A stretch of DNA of 64,000 nucleotides from Poecilobothrus nobilitatus (GCA_947095535.1 OX352772.1:149898553-149962552), one strand, 5' to 3'; counted from the stretch's first letter, positions 22,594 to 35,446 are shown. Program-made: numbers and translations. The notes: generated by a model not told the origin, from the sequence alone.

Positions 22594-25592
22594 TCAATAA
22601 CTACATTTACACAAATATAGATTTCTTTTAAGTGATTGCTTTATTAGTAAGAGGTTAATATGAGGTTTATATATGTTACAAAGAGACATCATCCTATTAA
22701 TAGGTTCATGTTTCCCATAATTAGTTATATGAAAATGCAAATTAAACATATTTACAGATCTTAATCTAGAATATGAAAAAAAATTGAGTTTAGCAAATAA
22801 TTGAGAAGAAATAATATTACCTTTAATTAATTCTGTGAAAAACACTATATCTGCTACTTTACGACGTTTCTCAAGGGTATGAAGATGTAATAAATTCAAT
22901 CTATGTTCGTATGGCGGTAGTCTTAAAGGATCTTCCTATGGAAGAAAGCGTAAAGCAAATCTTAGAAATTTTTTTTGAACTGATTCTATTCTATTTATAT
23001 GAATATTATAAAATGGGCTCCATACCCGGGAAGCATATTCCAAGTTACGTCTAACCAAACAAGAAAAAAGAGATTTTAATACATAAGGATCATCAAATTC
23101 TCTTGCCCCACGTTTAATTAAACCTAGCATATAGTTGGCTGTATTTAGTATATCAGTATAATGAAGGTGAAAAGAAAGCTTACTATCAAAGAGTACTCCT
23201 AGATCTTTCATAGAGACAACTTTAGGAATAGTTTGGTTATTGAAAGAATAGGCATACAAGATTGGGCATGAACGACGTGTAAAAGTAATTAATGCACATT
23301 TATTAACTTTAAGTTGAAGATTATTATTGCAACACCAATCATAAAATCGATTAAGATCAGCTTGCAAAGCTAAAGTATCTTCTAAATTTTTTATTTTTAG
23401 GAAGATTTTCATATCGTCGGCGTAAATTTTAATATGGCAATTATATATTAACGAAGTAACATCATTAATGGAAATGATGAACAGTAGAGGTCCAATATGA
23501 CTACCTTGGGGAACACCTGTGGCAGCATCGAATTCAGAAGATGTCGTGGATCTAAAAGACATACTATACCTACGTTCGGATAGATAGGAGTGAACCCAAT
23601 TAATAAAAAAAATGAGGAATCCTAGTTTTTCCAACTTAAATATAATAATATTGTGCGGAAGAAGATTAAATGCTTTACTAAAATCGGTATATATCACATC
23701 TGTTTGAAAACCATCCTCCATGTTATTAATGAAAGTAGAGGTGGATTCAATAAGATTAGTAACAGTTGATTTATGCTTGACAAAGTCATGTTGATAAGGA
23801 GATAAAAAGCAAGTACAATGATCATAAATAGAATCAAATATGATCAATTCAAAAAGTTTGGGAATAGGTGATAGTTTCGCAATTGGGCGATAATTTGTTA
23901 CATCAGTTTTAAGATTTTTTTTGTGAAAAGGCTTAATAAGAGAAGTCTTTCAGATAGAAGGAAAAATACCAGAAGTCAAAGAAAAATTAAATAAGATAGA
24001 AAGGGGACCACATAATGAAATCGAACATTTTTTCATAAATATGTTCGGAATACCATCAGTACCAGGATCAGAATGATTGTCAAGCTTTTGTAAGTAGTTT
24101 AAGACTACATTAGAATCAATATGAATATTAGTAAACGTTGATTTAGGAAAGTTAACTAGGTGACTGAAATAATCTTTATTTAAAGAAAACGCAGGCAGAG
24201 CGAATTCAGAAATCACTTTAGAATCGCTACTGTTAGAGTTCTTATAATTCATACAAGTGGGATATTGATCAGATTTTCTTTTAGAATTGACAAATTTTCA
24301 AAAGAGTTTGGGATTAGTTTTAATATCCGAAGACATAATCCGTACATAGTTAAAGTAAAGATTATTAGACATTGACTTGAAATCATTAAATAAAACAATA
24401 AAATCATTAAAATCATGATTATTATTGCTTTTAATGAATTTTATCAGGCTTTATTTTTTTTATTTTTTTATTTCTTAAGATTTCTGGTAAACCAAGGCGG
24501 ACAAGTTTCGTTAATTTTATCAATAACTAAAGGCACATCTTGTGAAATAATGGAATGAAGGATTTTATAGAAATTATTAACTGTAACCTCTAAATTGGTA
24601 GAGGATAAAAATGAAAAGTCGTAATCGCATAAATAGTTATTAATTGCTTCAAAATTAGCTTTGGAAAAATTGTAACGATAAGAAAGTGCTGAATCAACAT
24701 TAGGACACATAAGAGAAGAAAAGGAAAAACATATTGGAGGGTGATATTCATCAATATCGACGAGTTCAAATGGACAGGTAATAGTAACTAAATTATTCCA
24801 GTTTGAAGTAAATAGTAAGTCTAACTGCCTCCCACGATTATTGTAAACCGAAGATACCTGTTGAAAATTAAAACAATTAAAAGAATCGATTACAAAACAC
24901 TCAATATTACTAACTAATTCATATGGTATAAAATAAGCTTCCTCTTCATGTGCAATCCATTTAATATTAGGTAGATTAAAATCACCACATAGTATAATAT
25001 CATCATTTGTGTTGAGATTACTAATTAGTAATTCAATTTCTGATATATAATTAGTATATACTTCAACATTGGATCCAGGAGGAATATAACAGTTAATGAT
25101 AATAACATTTATCAACTGCAATTCAATTTTAATGGCAATCATTTCTATAATTTCAGACGAATCGCACTGAGTAACTAACAATTGCGAGGATGAGAATGTA
25201 TTTTTTGCAGCTATTAATACACCACCACCTCTTGGAATGTTATGAGAAAAAAGACAATCATATCTGTCATTCCTATAGACAGTAAAAGACGAAGGGAAAA
25301 TTTCAAGATTATTAATTGATGAAGTAAGCCAAGTTTCTATTAAAACAAAAACATCAAAATCTAAAAGGGAAGAATTTAAAAAAATCTTTTTAGTTTTTGT
25401 ACATAAACCTCTTACATTTTGATAATAAATAGTTAATTTAAAAGGATCCTTTGTGTGTGATTCAGAAACAGGTGGCAAAAGACTGATGTTAACTAGATTT
25501 CTTTTGGCTAGAAAGGGGACGAAAGTACTTATCATTATTTTCTCTCGTCCTTTGAAGATAGTTAATCCTGTTTGATGAAATATGTGAAGCAT
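22594..25592 (-). pseudogene. LINE ORF2: apurinic-type endonuclease and reverse transcriptase
   Basis: Endonuclease (25592-24468): YYQNVRGLCTK, FVLIETWL, RGGGVLIA, CGDFNLPNIKW, RGRQLDLLF. Linker with NNLYFNYVRIM in a shifted frame (24460-24253). RT: motif A YTDFSKAFNLL, motif B GVPQGSHIGPLLF, motif C IKIYADDMKIF. A C-terminal domain runs to 22594. Breaks: a frameshift near 24460 and in-frame stops near 24299, at 23950-23952 and at 22936-22938. All catalytic motifs remain recognisable. Expected role: target-primed reverse transcription. Confidence 0.88.
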
Positions 25593-27564
25593 ATGATTGC
25601 AAATCAGTTAGAGCACTATCAGCGGATATCTTAAATGTTTCATGATATCTCAAAAAAATATTACGTAAATCGTTAATATCGGTGGGCAAATCTTCTTGTT
25701 GAATCGCTATTTTTAGCGATGTATTAGTTTTGCCACCAATGAAAACGTCGTTATATTTATCATGAAGATATGCAAGATATAGTCTAACATTTTCAAATAT
25801 TTTACTGTCCCTCAACCTAGCCAAAACGTATCTGCTGTTGTTATTATTATTATCATGAAGAGCCTTCTGGTTAAGTTTAACAACCGGTGGTAAAAGAGGA
25901 TCTACAATAGGTGGAGTAACGTTACGGTTTAGTAATAAAGAATCATTAAAATTATCAGCAGAGAAGTTAACATCTATTTCAGGTCGCACAGAAGAAGAGG
26001 TGCTAGAAGTAATTTTTGATAATGTTTTGTTAGAAGTTTCAATTGTGTTTAAGTTAGAGCCCTTACTATGAGGCATGATAGTTTCGCCTTGAACAAAGTT
26101 ATGATACTTATTAAGCTTGTTGGAAACCGACTTTTTAAATTTAGAAAGTTTGTTTTTTTAAATAAGAATCACTAACAAGTTTATTAGATGATTTAGAAAA
26201 GTTGTTAGAATTAGAAGAAGTGGTTTTAATAGAATGGCGACTAATAGAAGAATTTGTTACGTTGTTATTATTAGAAAGAGGAGTTTTTATAGAATTGGTA
26301 TGAGAATTACCGTTAGGGTTAGAGATAGTATTAGGTTTAGTAAGAGTTTTTATACTTTGTTTATTATTAGTAGTTGCATTAAAATTAGTATGATTTTTAA
26401 TACTTTGATTATTAATAGAAAATCTAGAAAAATTTATAGAATTAAAAGTTAAATTATTGTTAGAGTTAATGGGGTTAATATTATTATTTGGATTAGTATT
26501 AGAATTAGAAGATTTAGAAGAAGGCATAGGAAAAGACAAATCAAGTAAACTTTTTAGATTAAAATTAGTATTTATAGGAGGTTTATCAGTTATTTTAACA
26601 TTTTTTAATGAATAATCTACATCTGTATTGAATGAAGGTATTTATAAATCATGTTTTGGTTTACCTTTGACCTCTGATTTCCGTTTTTCAATTACAGCAC
26701 CAATTGTGTTTTAAATTTTAATATTACTTGGATGTTGAAGAATCCTCAAATTGTAAGCAGATCCAGAGATGAGAAAACAATGATATTTATTTCTATTCCT
26801 TTTTATCCTTTCCGGTGTTAAATTAGTACAGATTACCGAACTAATGTTGAATTCCCACTTCAGAAACTCAGATAATTTAATTTCACTAAAAGAACTCGGA
26901 ACTCCCTTTACAAAGATGGACGAGGTGTGATAGAATCAGTTTGAATAATTTTATCAAAAGTATCTAGTACAATTCCTGTTTTATTAGATGTTAGCACTTC
27001 ACCCAGTAATCGCGTATTATGCAATTCATAGCAAATATTTTGAATAATTTCTGCGTTGGTAATAGAAAACTCCTGATGATCTGAATCTAGATGTTTAATA
27101 ACAGTAGCTTCCATACGGTCAATTTTATCTGGAACAGTGAGCTGAGCAGAAATCTCAGTTAATAGATCATTTTTAAATTCGGTGAACATCTTAGTTAACA
27201 CATCATTATTTTAAGTTGATTTAGGAGCAATTTGATTACATATTGAATCAAATGATTTTGCCATGTCATTAAAAGAGTTTCGGTTTGAATCAATAACTAA
27301 TATTGCTTTGTTTAATAAACCCGTATTCTTATCATTCATATTGACAATAAAATTACTTAAATTATCATATACGCTTCAAAATAGTGATTCATGGTGTTGG
27401 CAATCATCACAAATGAACCTGTTATCCAAAGAAGGATGATACCAATCCCTGCTTGCTCCCATACAGACAACATGCAACTTTCTCTTACAGAAAGCTTTAC
27501 AAACAACAAATTTACACTTTTTATCAGTTATGGTGCAATTTTCCATGTTACATTTAAATTCCAT
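25489..27564 (-). pseudogene. LINE ORF1 (gag) with PHD-type finger
   Basis: It starts with a Cys/His finger (CNMENC, CKAFC, LHVVC, FICDDC; 27564-27376). A helical region follows (27201-26908: FTEFKNDLLTEISAQL and on), then a stretch with VPSSFSEIKLSEFLKWEFNISS in a shifted frame. Next is a strongly Asn/Ser-rich low-complexity segment (26539-26141). The conserved C-terminal domain at 26076-25489 contains DPLLPPVVKL, YVLARLRDSK and NVRLYLAYLHD. That domain is shared with the gag at 8044-8400. At least three frame breaks are present. Expected role: RNA binding/RNP assembly. Confidence 0.8.
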
Positions 27565-27599
27565 TGTAATTTTAATAATTTTAGAATTAAAAAATAATT

Positions 27600-27943
27600 A
27601 AGATCAAAACAAATTAAATAAAAATACTAAATTGACAGAGTCAGCAAACTTTTACTTTAATATATGTTTTTATTCTTTTTTTTTTTTTTTGGTTTTTTTA
27701 AATAAAAGTAAATGTACTTTGAAAAAAAAAAAATTACTCAATGCAATAATTCCTCACATTCATTATGGAAAAGTTAGTTATAAATTAATATAGAAAAATA
27801 AAAACATTAAATTGCCAGAGTCAGCAAACTTTTTCTTTAATATATGTTTTTATTCTTATTATTTTTTTTAAATAAAAGTAAATGCACTTTGATTAAAAAA
27901 AAAATTGGTATCACTTTGGAAAAGTTAGTTATAAATTAATATA
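27600..27943. repeat. ~181-bp direct repeat at the LINE 5' end
   Basis: A block with GACAGAGTCAGCAAAC (27635) recurs with GCCAGAGTCAGCAAAC at about 27816, followed in both by TTTAATATATGTTTTTATTC, a T-rich tract and GGAAAAGTTAGTTATAAATT. It lies just upstream of the gag start in element orientation, where some LINEs carry promoter monomers. Confidence 0.75.
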
Positions 27944-27944
27944 A

Positions 27945-30385
27945 AACAAGTAAATGTAACAGTAAGTCGATGCAACCGACTTATTAATACCCTACACCTG
28001 AATAATTCGAATTAAATTAAAAATCCATAAGTGTTTTTGGCAGCTGCTTGAACTTCTTCCCTTTTCTGTCTTATTCAACTCGAATTTCAAGAACGTAAGA
28101 GAGTATTCGCTTGGGATATGCTTGACACCCTTGTATAAAATTTTAAGTTTCTATCTTAATTATTTTCGAAGATTGCTAGTCCTTGGGAGGTTTGTGTCCG
28201 CTACCCGAATTGTCACTCCAATTCATCGAATCCATCTCAGAAACATAAAGAAAACTTGCCAGAACACCATTCTATTAAATTTAAAGGTTCTACTTTTGTT
28301 GGTTTTGGAGATATGCTCGTTGTTCTTGTGCTCGTCCGGAAGTTTCCAAAATACGAACCCATGGTTCAAATTCTTTCAAATGTCAGTTTCCAATTTTACA
28401 GAAAAGGAAACATAACAGAACACCTTTGTACTAAAAATAAAAGTTCTATCTTTGTTGGTTGTGGATATATACTCGTTTGCTCTGGTGCTCGTCCGGAAGC
28501 TTCCAAGATTTGAACCCATGGACCAAATCCTCACAAATTTCAGAAACATAAATCAAACATGAAGGAACACCATTCTGCCTAATTTAAAGGTTATATCTTT
28601 GTTGCATTTGGAGATAATATCATTTGCTCTGAGGCTCGTTCGGAAGCTTTCAAAATCCGAACCGAAGGACCAAATCCTCTTAAATTTCAGATACATAAAT
28701 CAAACACGAAAGAACACCATTGTACCAAATTCAAAGGTTCTACCTTTGTTGGTATTGGATATAATCTCATTTGCTCTGCGGCTCGTTCGGAAGCTTCCAA
28801 AATCCGAATTCACGGTTCAAATCCTTTCAAATTTAAACCCATGGCCAAATCCTCTCAAATTTCAGAGACCTAAATCAAACATGAAAAAACACCATTCGGT
28901 CAAATTTAAAGGTTATATCTTTGTTGTTTATGGAGATAATCTCATTTGCTCTGAGGCTCGTTCGGAAGCTTCCAAAATCCGAACCCATGGACCAAATCCT
29001 CTTAAATTTCAGAGACTTAAATAAAACATGAAAGAACACCACTCTGCCAAATTTAAAGGTTATATCTTTGTTGGTTTTGGAGATAATCTCATTTGCTCTG
29101 GTGCTCGTTCGGAAGCTCCAAATCCAAACCCAAGGACCAAATCCTCTTAAATTTCAGAGACATAAATCGAACGGGAAGGAACACCATTGTACAAAATTTA
29201 AAGGTTCTATCTTTGTTGGTTTTGGAGATAATCTCCTTTGCTCTGAGGCTCGTTCGGAAGCTTCCAAAATCCGAACCCATGGACCATATCCTCTCAAATT
29301 TCAGAGACTTAAATAAAACATGAATATATTTTTGTTGGTTTTGGAGATAATCTCATTTGCTCTGGTGCTCATTCGGAAGCTTCCAAATCCAAACCCATGG
29401 ACCAAATCCTCCTAAATTTCAGAGACATAAATCGAACGGGAACGAACATCATTGTACAAAATTTAAAGATTATATATTTGTAGGTTTTGGAGATAATCTC
29501 ATTTGCTCTGGTGCTCGTTCGGAAGCTTCCAAATTCAAATCCATGGACCAAATGCTCTTAAATTTCAGAGACATAAATCGAACGGGAAGGAACATCATTG
29601 TACAAAATTTAAAGGTTCTATCTTTGTTGGTTTTGGAGATAATCTCATTTGCTCTAGTGCTCGTTCGGAAGCTTCCAAAACCCAAACCCCTTGGACCAAA
29701 TCTTCGTAAATCTCAGAGACATAAATCGAACGTGAGGGAACATCATTGTACAAAATTTAAAGGTTCTATATTTGTTGGTTTTGGAGATAATCTCATTTGC
29801 TCTGGTGCTCGTTCGGAAGCTTCCAAATCCAAACCCATGGACCAAATCCTCTTGAATTTTAGAGACATAAATCGAACGGGAAGGAACATCATTGTACAAA
29901 ATTTAAAGGTTCTATCTTTGTTGGTTTTGGAGATAATCTCATTTGCTCTGGTGCTCGTTCGGAAGCTTCCAAAACCCAAACCCATGGACCAAATCCTCTT
30001 AAATTTCAGAGACATAAATCGAACGGGAAGGAACATCATTATACAAAAGTTAAAGGTTCTAGCTTTGTTGGTTTTGGAGATAATCTCGTTTGCTCCGGAA
30101 TCATTCGGAAGCTTCCAGAATCCGAACACATAGACGGATTTTGTCCACATTCGAATTTAGCCTTCCTTTCGTAATAAGTAACTTACTATTTAAATTTCAT
30201 CAAGATAGCTTCATTAGTTTTTGAGTTATCGTGCGCACGGACGGACGGACGGACATCGTTAAATTGACTCAGGAGGTGATCCTGATTCAGAATATATATA
30301 CATGTCCATATCTAACTCGCTTCGTTTTGGTGGTTACAAACACCATACCAAAGTTAATATACCCTATACTTTAGGTGTAGGGTAT
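27945..30385 (+). mobile_element. DINE/Helentron-like element B (147-bp repeat family), apparently complete
   Basis: The 5' end (about 27945) has AACAAGTAAATGTAACAG followed by the hairpin AAGTCG/CGACTT and TACCCTACACCTGAA. The 3' end has TTTAGGTGTAGGGTATAA at about 30370-30387, so TACCCTACACCT forms an inverted repeat with the tail. Between lie a unique leader, the tandem array, (GGAC)n at 30238-30253 and the GGTGGTTACAAAC block. This is the best full copy from which to read the family's structure. No protein is encoded. Confidence 0.7.
28250..30150. repeat. Tandem array, ~147-bp monomer (copy in element B)
   Basis: The same monomer as at 1-2130, with landmark TTCGGAAGCTTCC in about twelve units. 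Long open frames on both strands, including a 258-codon one, come from the repeat length being a multiple of three. Confidence 0.92.
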
Positions 30386-31555
30386 AAAAAAAATGATACA
30401 GTCACAGTCAGCAAAAATAAATTTCTTTCTAAACAAAATATTAATATTAATGAAAAATGAAAAAAAATTAGACCGGATATTAAAAATTAAAAAGTAAATA
30501 AACTTAATTGATTAACCGCCCATGCACCGTATTGCCTGAGTGATAGAAACTGACTTTTTTAATTTATAAATTTTAGGGTAGTGTCACATGGGTTGCATGT
30601 CTGGAGTTGGATTTAAGATTTTGATTGTTTGAAAATATATATCGTATTGATGACATCTCCCCAGCGCTCTTCCTTTCACATATTTCAGGAGCAAAAATTT
30701 TTGCATTGGCTGTAAGATCAAAACATGAAATAATATAATTCTTTTTAAAATTGCTTTTTCTTTGTGCTTTGTTTAAAAACGAAAAAAAACACAATATGTG
30801 TTATGTACTTATTTCTTAATTAGAAATTCAAAATAATCGCCTTGTAATAATTTCAAAACAATAAAAAAAAATTAAGATACATACGTTAATATTTCCGAAG
30901 AGTTCAGTACGCAAATCTAACCAAAATATGTTTTGCATCCAGAGGCATGAATTCTACGTGAACGTTTCCTAAATTTCACAAAACTAGAAAATATTCTTTT
31001 ATTATCCAACTATAATTTCGACAATTACGTCATTAACAAGGAGTTGACAAAGATTTATTAACCTAAAAATTAAAAAACTGAAAAAAACAAACAATGTTTA
31101 AGTATAATTACATATGTATGAAATTAAAATTTGCAGCAAATTTCATTTTCAAACCATTAATGTTAAAAATTTTTTGTATATTAAATTTTTTTTTTTTGAA
31201 ATATTCCCCTGCCACATAAATGCGACAAGAAAATTGCACAGCTTTCCATTTTCAAGTGTGGCTGTAAATTTCGTAAAGGAGAATTATTCTTACCCACTAG
31301 GCAACCGAGGCCCCTAAATTGAATTGTTAATATTAAAAACAATTTAACCTAAAAGAAGATTTAGTTCAAAATAGGTGTAACGATTAATTCCGTTTGATCA
31401 TTTAATAAATTAATATTTTTATTCAAACTTTTTTAATTTCAAAAGATTCTAATAAGTTTAATTTACGACATTTAGTACTAACATGTAATTGTATTTGTCA
31501 ATTAATATTGATTCAAGTAATTGTCAATTGTACAAAAATGATTAAGTTCTATTAG
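30386..31555. other. Stretch without a recognised gene
   Basis: AT-rich sequence with short random ORFs; nothing recognised on either strand. Confidence 0.5.
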
Positions 31556-31559
31556 GTAA

Positions 31560-32460
31560 ATGTTTTGATAGAGTCTGATGTAAATCTGTTTTATTATATT
31601 TAAATGAACGCACATGTTCTGAAAATCTAGTTCGCAAATTCGTCCTTTTTGACCGTAATATATTTTACAATCACAATCTTGACACTCAACTAAATATACA
31701 CCCGATTTATTAAATTTATCTGATTTATCTTTATTAATAATAATTTTTTTAAATTATGATTATTGTAAAACGCAATAGTACAATTTAAATTATCTCTAAT
31801 ATTTTTTGCTAATTTGTAACTAATTTTACCTATAAAAGCCAGTTTAACCCAATTTTTGTCATTATTAATTTTAAAATTTGGGCATACTATTTAAAACGAA
31901 CATCTAACTTTTTTTAATACAAACATCATTATTATAACCATTATTAGCAATATTTTTAATAATATTTGATTCTTTATCAAACGCTACACGATACATTGGA
32001 ATGTTTAAAGGTCAGTCTACCAAATCATGAAAAGCCCAAGCCTTAATATTAGACGGATATAGTGTCTAACATTATCGGAATCGGAAGAATAAGGTATAAC
32101 ATTATCGGAATAAGTATCTTTTCTAAAAATTTCAAAAACAAAATTATTATGATTATGAGTAATTTTAATATACAAAAAATTTATCGGCTTATGTATTTCT
32201 ATTTCCAGAAGGAAATGCAAATGATTATCTAATTTATTAATCCAATGTGTAAATTCTTTTAATTGTAAGTCAGTGCCATTCTAACAACACAAAATATCAT
32301 CAACATAATGATACTAAAAATCTGTGTACCGTTTATACGGATAATTTTGTTTTAATATTTTATTTTCAAATTCACTCATGAAAATCTCGGTTAAAAGTGG
32401 GGACAATGAATTTATATCATAATCTTTAATTGCTGTGTCTATGTGACTGTAAACTACTTC
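31560..32460 (-). pseudogene. Penelope-like element: RT C-terminus plus GIY-YIG endonuclease
   Basis: The minus strand around 32430-32040 encodes SLSPLLTEIFMSEFE, the RT catalytic motif YHYVDDILCC, INFLYIKITHNHNN and FEIFRKDTYSD. After a further segment (NIIKNIANN) comes KLAFIGKISYKLAKNI and then the GIY-YIG-type motif SGVYLVECQDC...KIYYGQKGR (about 31715-31630). RT followed by GIY-YIG is diagnostic of Penelope-like elements. In-frame stops flank the YVDD and a frameshift precedes the nuclease, so it is inactive. The N-terminal half of the RT was not found upstream. Confidence 0.82.
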
Positions 32461-33759
32461 TTTCAACTTAACCAAAAGAATAGCTCAAATAATATAAACA
32501 AGCTCACAACATCAAAAGAACATAAATTAGAAATAAGTACACTATTTTGAACTGAAGATACTGATCAAAAATTTTATGGTGGGAAACATCTGAAAATTTT
32601 ATAATTTAAGTTCATAATACATTTTTAGCACATTTCCAAAAAAAATTTGAAAAAATGTGCTTATTAGTTTCACTCTGCCCGTCCGTCCGTCCGTCTGTTT
32701 ACAAAACTTCTACACCGTTAAAGATAGAGAAAAAACCCATTTTAACCATGGGTAGGCCTCACAAAAAAAATAATTTTGTGGAACAACTTTTTCATGTAGC
32801 CCCATCCATTACGGAGCTACAGCCCCTCAAACTTTGAAAAAGCCCTATTTTTAAATGCATATATCTTATGTTCTGCTTAAGATTTTTTCAATCTGAAAAC
32901 GTCATTCGACAGGTATTTTACTTAACTTTGTAAATTAATATCAAAATTTAGTATTTAAATTTACCGTTAAAAAAACATTTTTTTTAAATTTAGTATTTAA
33001 ATTTACTGTTCTGTGAAAACCAAATTTTGCATGATTTTTCTACTTTCATAACTCCGGCACGCTTTTAGATAGAGGCTTGAAATTTTGAGGCAAGAAAGAA
33101 CTTTTAGAATTAGTATAAGTTTGCTCAGAAAATTTTTTGGACCACCCCCTGTTTATGAGCTATTAGAACTTAAAAATTGAAAATTTGCTATTTTTAAACA
33201 CCTGTAACTTAGAAACCTGTACACATTTTACTTCAAAAAGGTATAAAAATTAAAGCTACAGTAATATATTTTTACGTGTATTTAAGGTTTATTTTAGTTG
33301 TAAAGGGTTTCAAAGTTGCAGTTCTTCGAAATTGCGAAAAAGCCCCATTTTCAGATGCATATATCTCAGGCTCTGCGTAATAGTTTTGCAATCTAAAACC
33401 GCCAGAAGATCGAAAATTTTATTATCTATATAAAACAATATCAAAATTATGTAATATTTTGTAATTTACTATTTAAATTTACCGTTAAGTGAAAACCACA
33501 TTTTGCATGAAATTTCTTTTTTCATAACTCCGGCACGGCTTTAGATAGGAACCTGAAATTTTGAGATAAGAAAGAACTTTTGGAATTAGTATAAGTTTTC
33601 TCAGAAAATTTTTTGATAGCACCTTTTCTTTAAGAGTTATTACGCCTCAAAAATTGAAAATTTGCTATTTTTAGACACCAGTAACTTAGGCACTTGTAAA
33701 CATTTTTCTTTGACAAGACATGAAAATTAAAGGTTTAATTAATAGAAATTTCTAAAAGG

Positions 33760-33795
33760 TTTCATAGAAATTCATAGAAATTCATAGAAATTCAG
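33760..33795. repeat. Short (ATTCATAGAA)n repeat at the LINE 5' junction
   Basis: Three to four copies of a ~10-bp unit sit directly before the LINE coding sequence starts at about 33792. It may be filler generated at insertion. Confidence 0.75.
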
Positions 33796-35264
33796 CTCCA
33801 GGGGCTGATAAAATTACTGTAAAAGATCTACAAGAGCTGATACATATTATCAAGAATATTTTATGTAAAATGATAAATTCATGCCTTGCAGATGGAATTT
33901 ACCCAGAGTGCTTAAAACAAGCCGTCATTGTGCCAATTCACAAAGGTGGACAAAAAACAGATTGTGGAAATTATAGGCCCATATCGTTATTAAATTCAAT
34001 CAGTAAAATATATGAAAGAGTTATCGATACAAGAATAAGATCATTTATTAAGCAAACTATTGGCTTCGATTCGAATCAATATGGATTTATAGAAGGAAGT
34101 GGTACAGATTCTGCTGTGTCGGTTACAATAGACCAAATTCATGACGCATTAGATGAAGGGTACTATGTTGCGGCAATGTTTATTGATCTAAGTAAAGCAT
34201 TTGATGTTGTCAATCATGGCAAACTACTAGATTTTCTTGAAGACTTGGGAATTAGAGGTATAGCAAATAGGTTATTTAGGAGTTATTTGTCAAATAGAAC
34301 TCATTGTGTGCGAATTGAAAATACTGTAAGCTCTGAACTGGTGATTAATACTGGAGTCCCACAAGGATCGATATTGGGCCCACTTCTTTATTTATTATAT
34401 GTAACGAATCTCTCAAAGTGTAACTTTGAATCAAAGTATACAATTTATGCAGATGACACAAATTTTATATGTAAGGCTAAAACTTTAATCCAACTAGAAA
34501 ATAACCTAAATAAAGATATGGAAATATACGGTAATTCGCTGGACGGTAATGGTCTCTGTATGAATCCCAAAAAGACATATTATATTGTATTCAAAACACT
34601 TAGGAAAAAATATCATGAAATTACAATAAAAGCAAGAGGTGTCACGGTAGAACGAGTTCAACATATGAAATATCTCGGAATGACTATAGATGAAAATCTT
34701 AAATGGGATAAACATATTAAACAATTAAAGAAAAGCATAATACCGATCATAATGGCAATCAAAAGAGCAGGTGGTGTACCAATCAAAGCCGCCAAATTAA
34801 TTTACAACGGATGCATCTTGTCAAAAATTCGTTACAATATATGCAGTTGGAGTAACAGTACAAAATTCCATGTCAATCAAATGGGTATGATTATGAAAAA
34901 ATCGTTAAAAACATTATACAAATTGAACCCTAGATTGAGTACAAAGGAATTGTATATAACCACAAATGAACTTGACATAAACCAGTTAATATACTTCGAA
35001 AAATGTAAATATGTGTACAAAATAATAAACAAGAAAATGAAATCTTCATTAACAATTATAACAAGTGATAACGTGCACAACTACAACACTAGATATAGAG
35101 GACATCTTGTAGTACCTAAAGCAACTACAACTAAGAAGCTACAAGGATTAAACTGTAGTGCAATAAAGATGTTTAACGCTCTACCTATCCAACTAAAACG
35201 CAGCCAAAACTTACATGAATTTAAACATAGACTTAAGAAATATTTAAAAAACTTTAGAAATTAG
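33792..35264 (+). CDS. Reverse transcriptase domain, open, 5'-truncated LINE ORF2
   Basis: The open frame runs without a stop to 35264; the first Met is at 33870 (464 residues). Motifs: PIHKGGQKTDCGNYRPISLL, QYGFIEGSGT, MFIDLSKAFDVVNHG (catalytic Asp), GVPQGSILGPLLYLLY, YTIYADDTNF (catalytic Asp pair), MKYLGMTIDENLKWDKHI, and a C-terminal domain ending FKHRLKKYLKNF. The endonuclease is absent because of 5' truncation, so it could not retrotranspose autonomously. The C-terminal part resembles Jockey/CR1-type ORF2 proteins. Confidence 0.9.
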   Translation, partial: SAPGADKITVKDLQELIHIIKNILCKMINSCLADGIYPECLKQAVIVPIHKGGQKTDCGNYRPISLLNSISKIYERVIDTRIRSFIKQTIGFDSNQYGFIEGSGTDSAVSVTIDQIHDALDEGYYVAAMFIDLSKAFDVVNHGKLLDFLEDLGIRGIANRLFRSYLSNRTHCVRIENTVSSELVINTGVPQGSILGPLLYLLYVTNLSKCNFESKYTIYADDTNFICKAKTLIQLENNLNKDMEIYGNSLDGNGLCMNPKKTYYIVFKTLRKKYHEITIKARGVTVERVQHMKYLGMTIDENLKWDKHIKQLKKSIIPIIMAIKRAGGVPIKAAKLIYNGCILSKIRYNICSWSNSTKFHVNQMGMIMKKSLKTLYKLNPRLSTKELYITTNELDINQLIYFEKCKYVYKIINKKMKSSLTIITSDNVHNYNTRYRGHLVVPKATTTKKLQGLNCSAIKMFNALPIQLKRSQNLHEFKHRLKKYLKNFRN

Positions 35265-35446
35265 CTATTGTTCAAGTAAAAAAAAAAAAAATTGTAATGT
35301 GATTTATAAACTTTTAGTTTTTAGAATTAGTATTATTAGTTTAGATTTAGTTTAGAATTTAATTTCTTATACACAATTTTTTATATAAATTGTCTGAAAT
35401 TAATAAAAAAAAAAATAAAAAAAAAAAATAAAAAAAATAAAAAAAA
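33792..35446 (+). mobile_element. 5'-truncated LINE with intact RT and A-rich tail
   Basis: It starts inside ORF2 (SAPGADKIT) and ends with an A-rich tail of AAAAAAAT/AAAATA units at 35403-35446. It interrupts DINE-like element C, whose repeat unit resumes afterwards. 5' truncation with an A-rich 3' end is the usual outcome of target-primed reverse transcription. The undamaged frame shows it is one of the youngest insertions here. Confidence 0.85.

Larger units (their letters stand above)
22357..27943 (-). mobile_element. Nearly full-length non-LTR retrotransposon (PHD gag + EN/RT)
   Basis: Read on the minus strand it has repeated 5' sequence (27943-27600), ORF1/gag (27564-25489), ORF2 with endonuclease and RT (25592-22594), and a short AAATA-type tail (22380-22357). 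ORF1 and ORF2 overlap by about 100 bp in different frames. No RNase H domain is seen. A PHD finger in gag together with a microsatellite-like tail suggests a CR1/Jockey-type element; I cannot settle the clade by eye. Only a handful of frame breaks are seen, so it is a fairly recent copy. Confidence 0.85.

Noticed and set aside
29357..30133. 258-codon ORF in array B as a gene
   Set aside because: Same tandem-repeat artefact as in array A, with an overlapping open frame on the minus strand.
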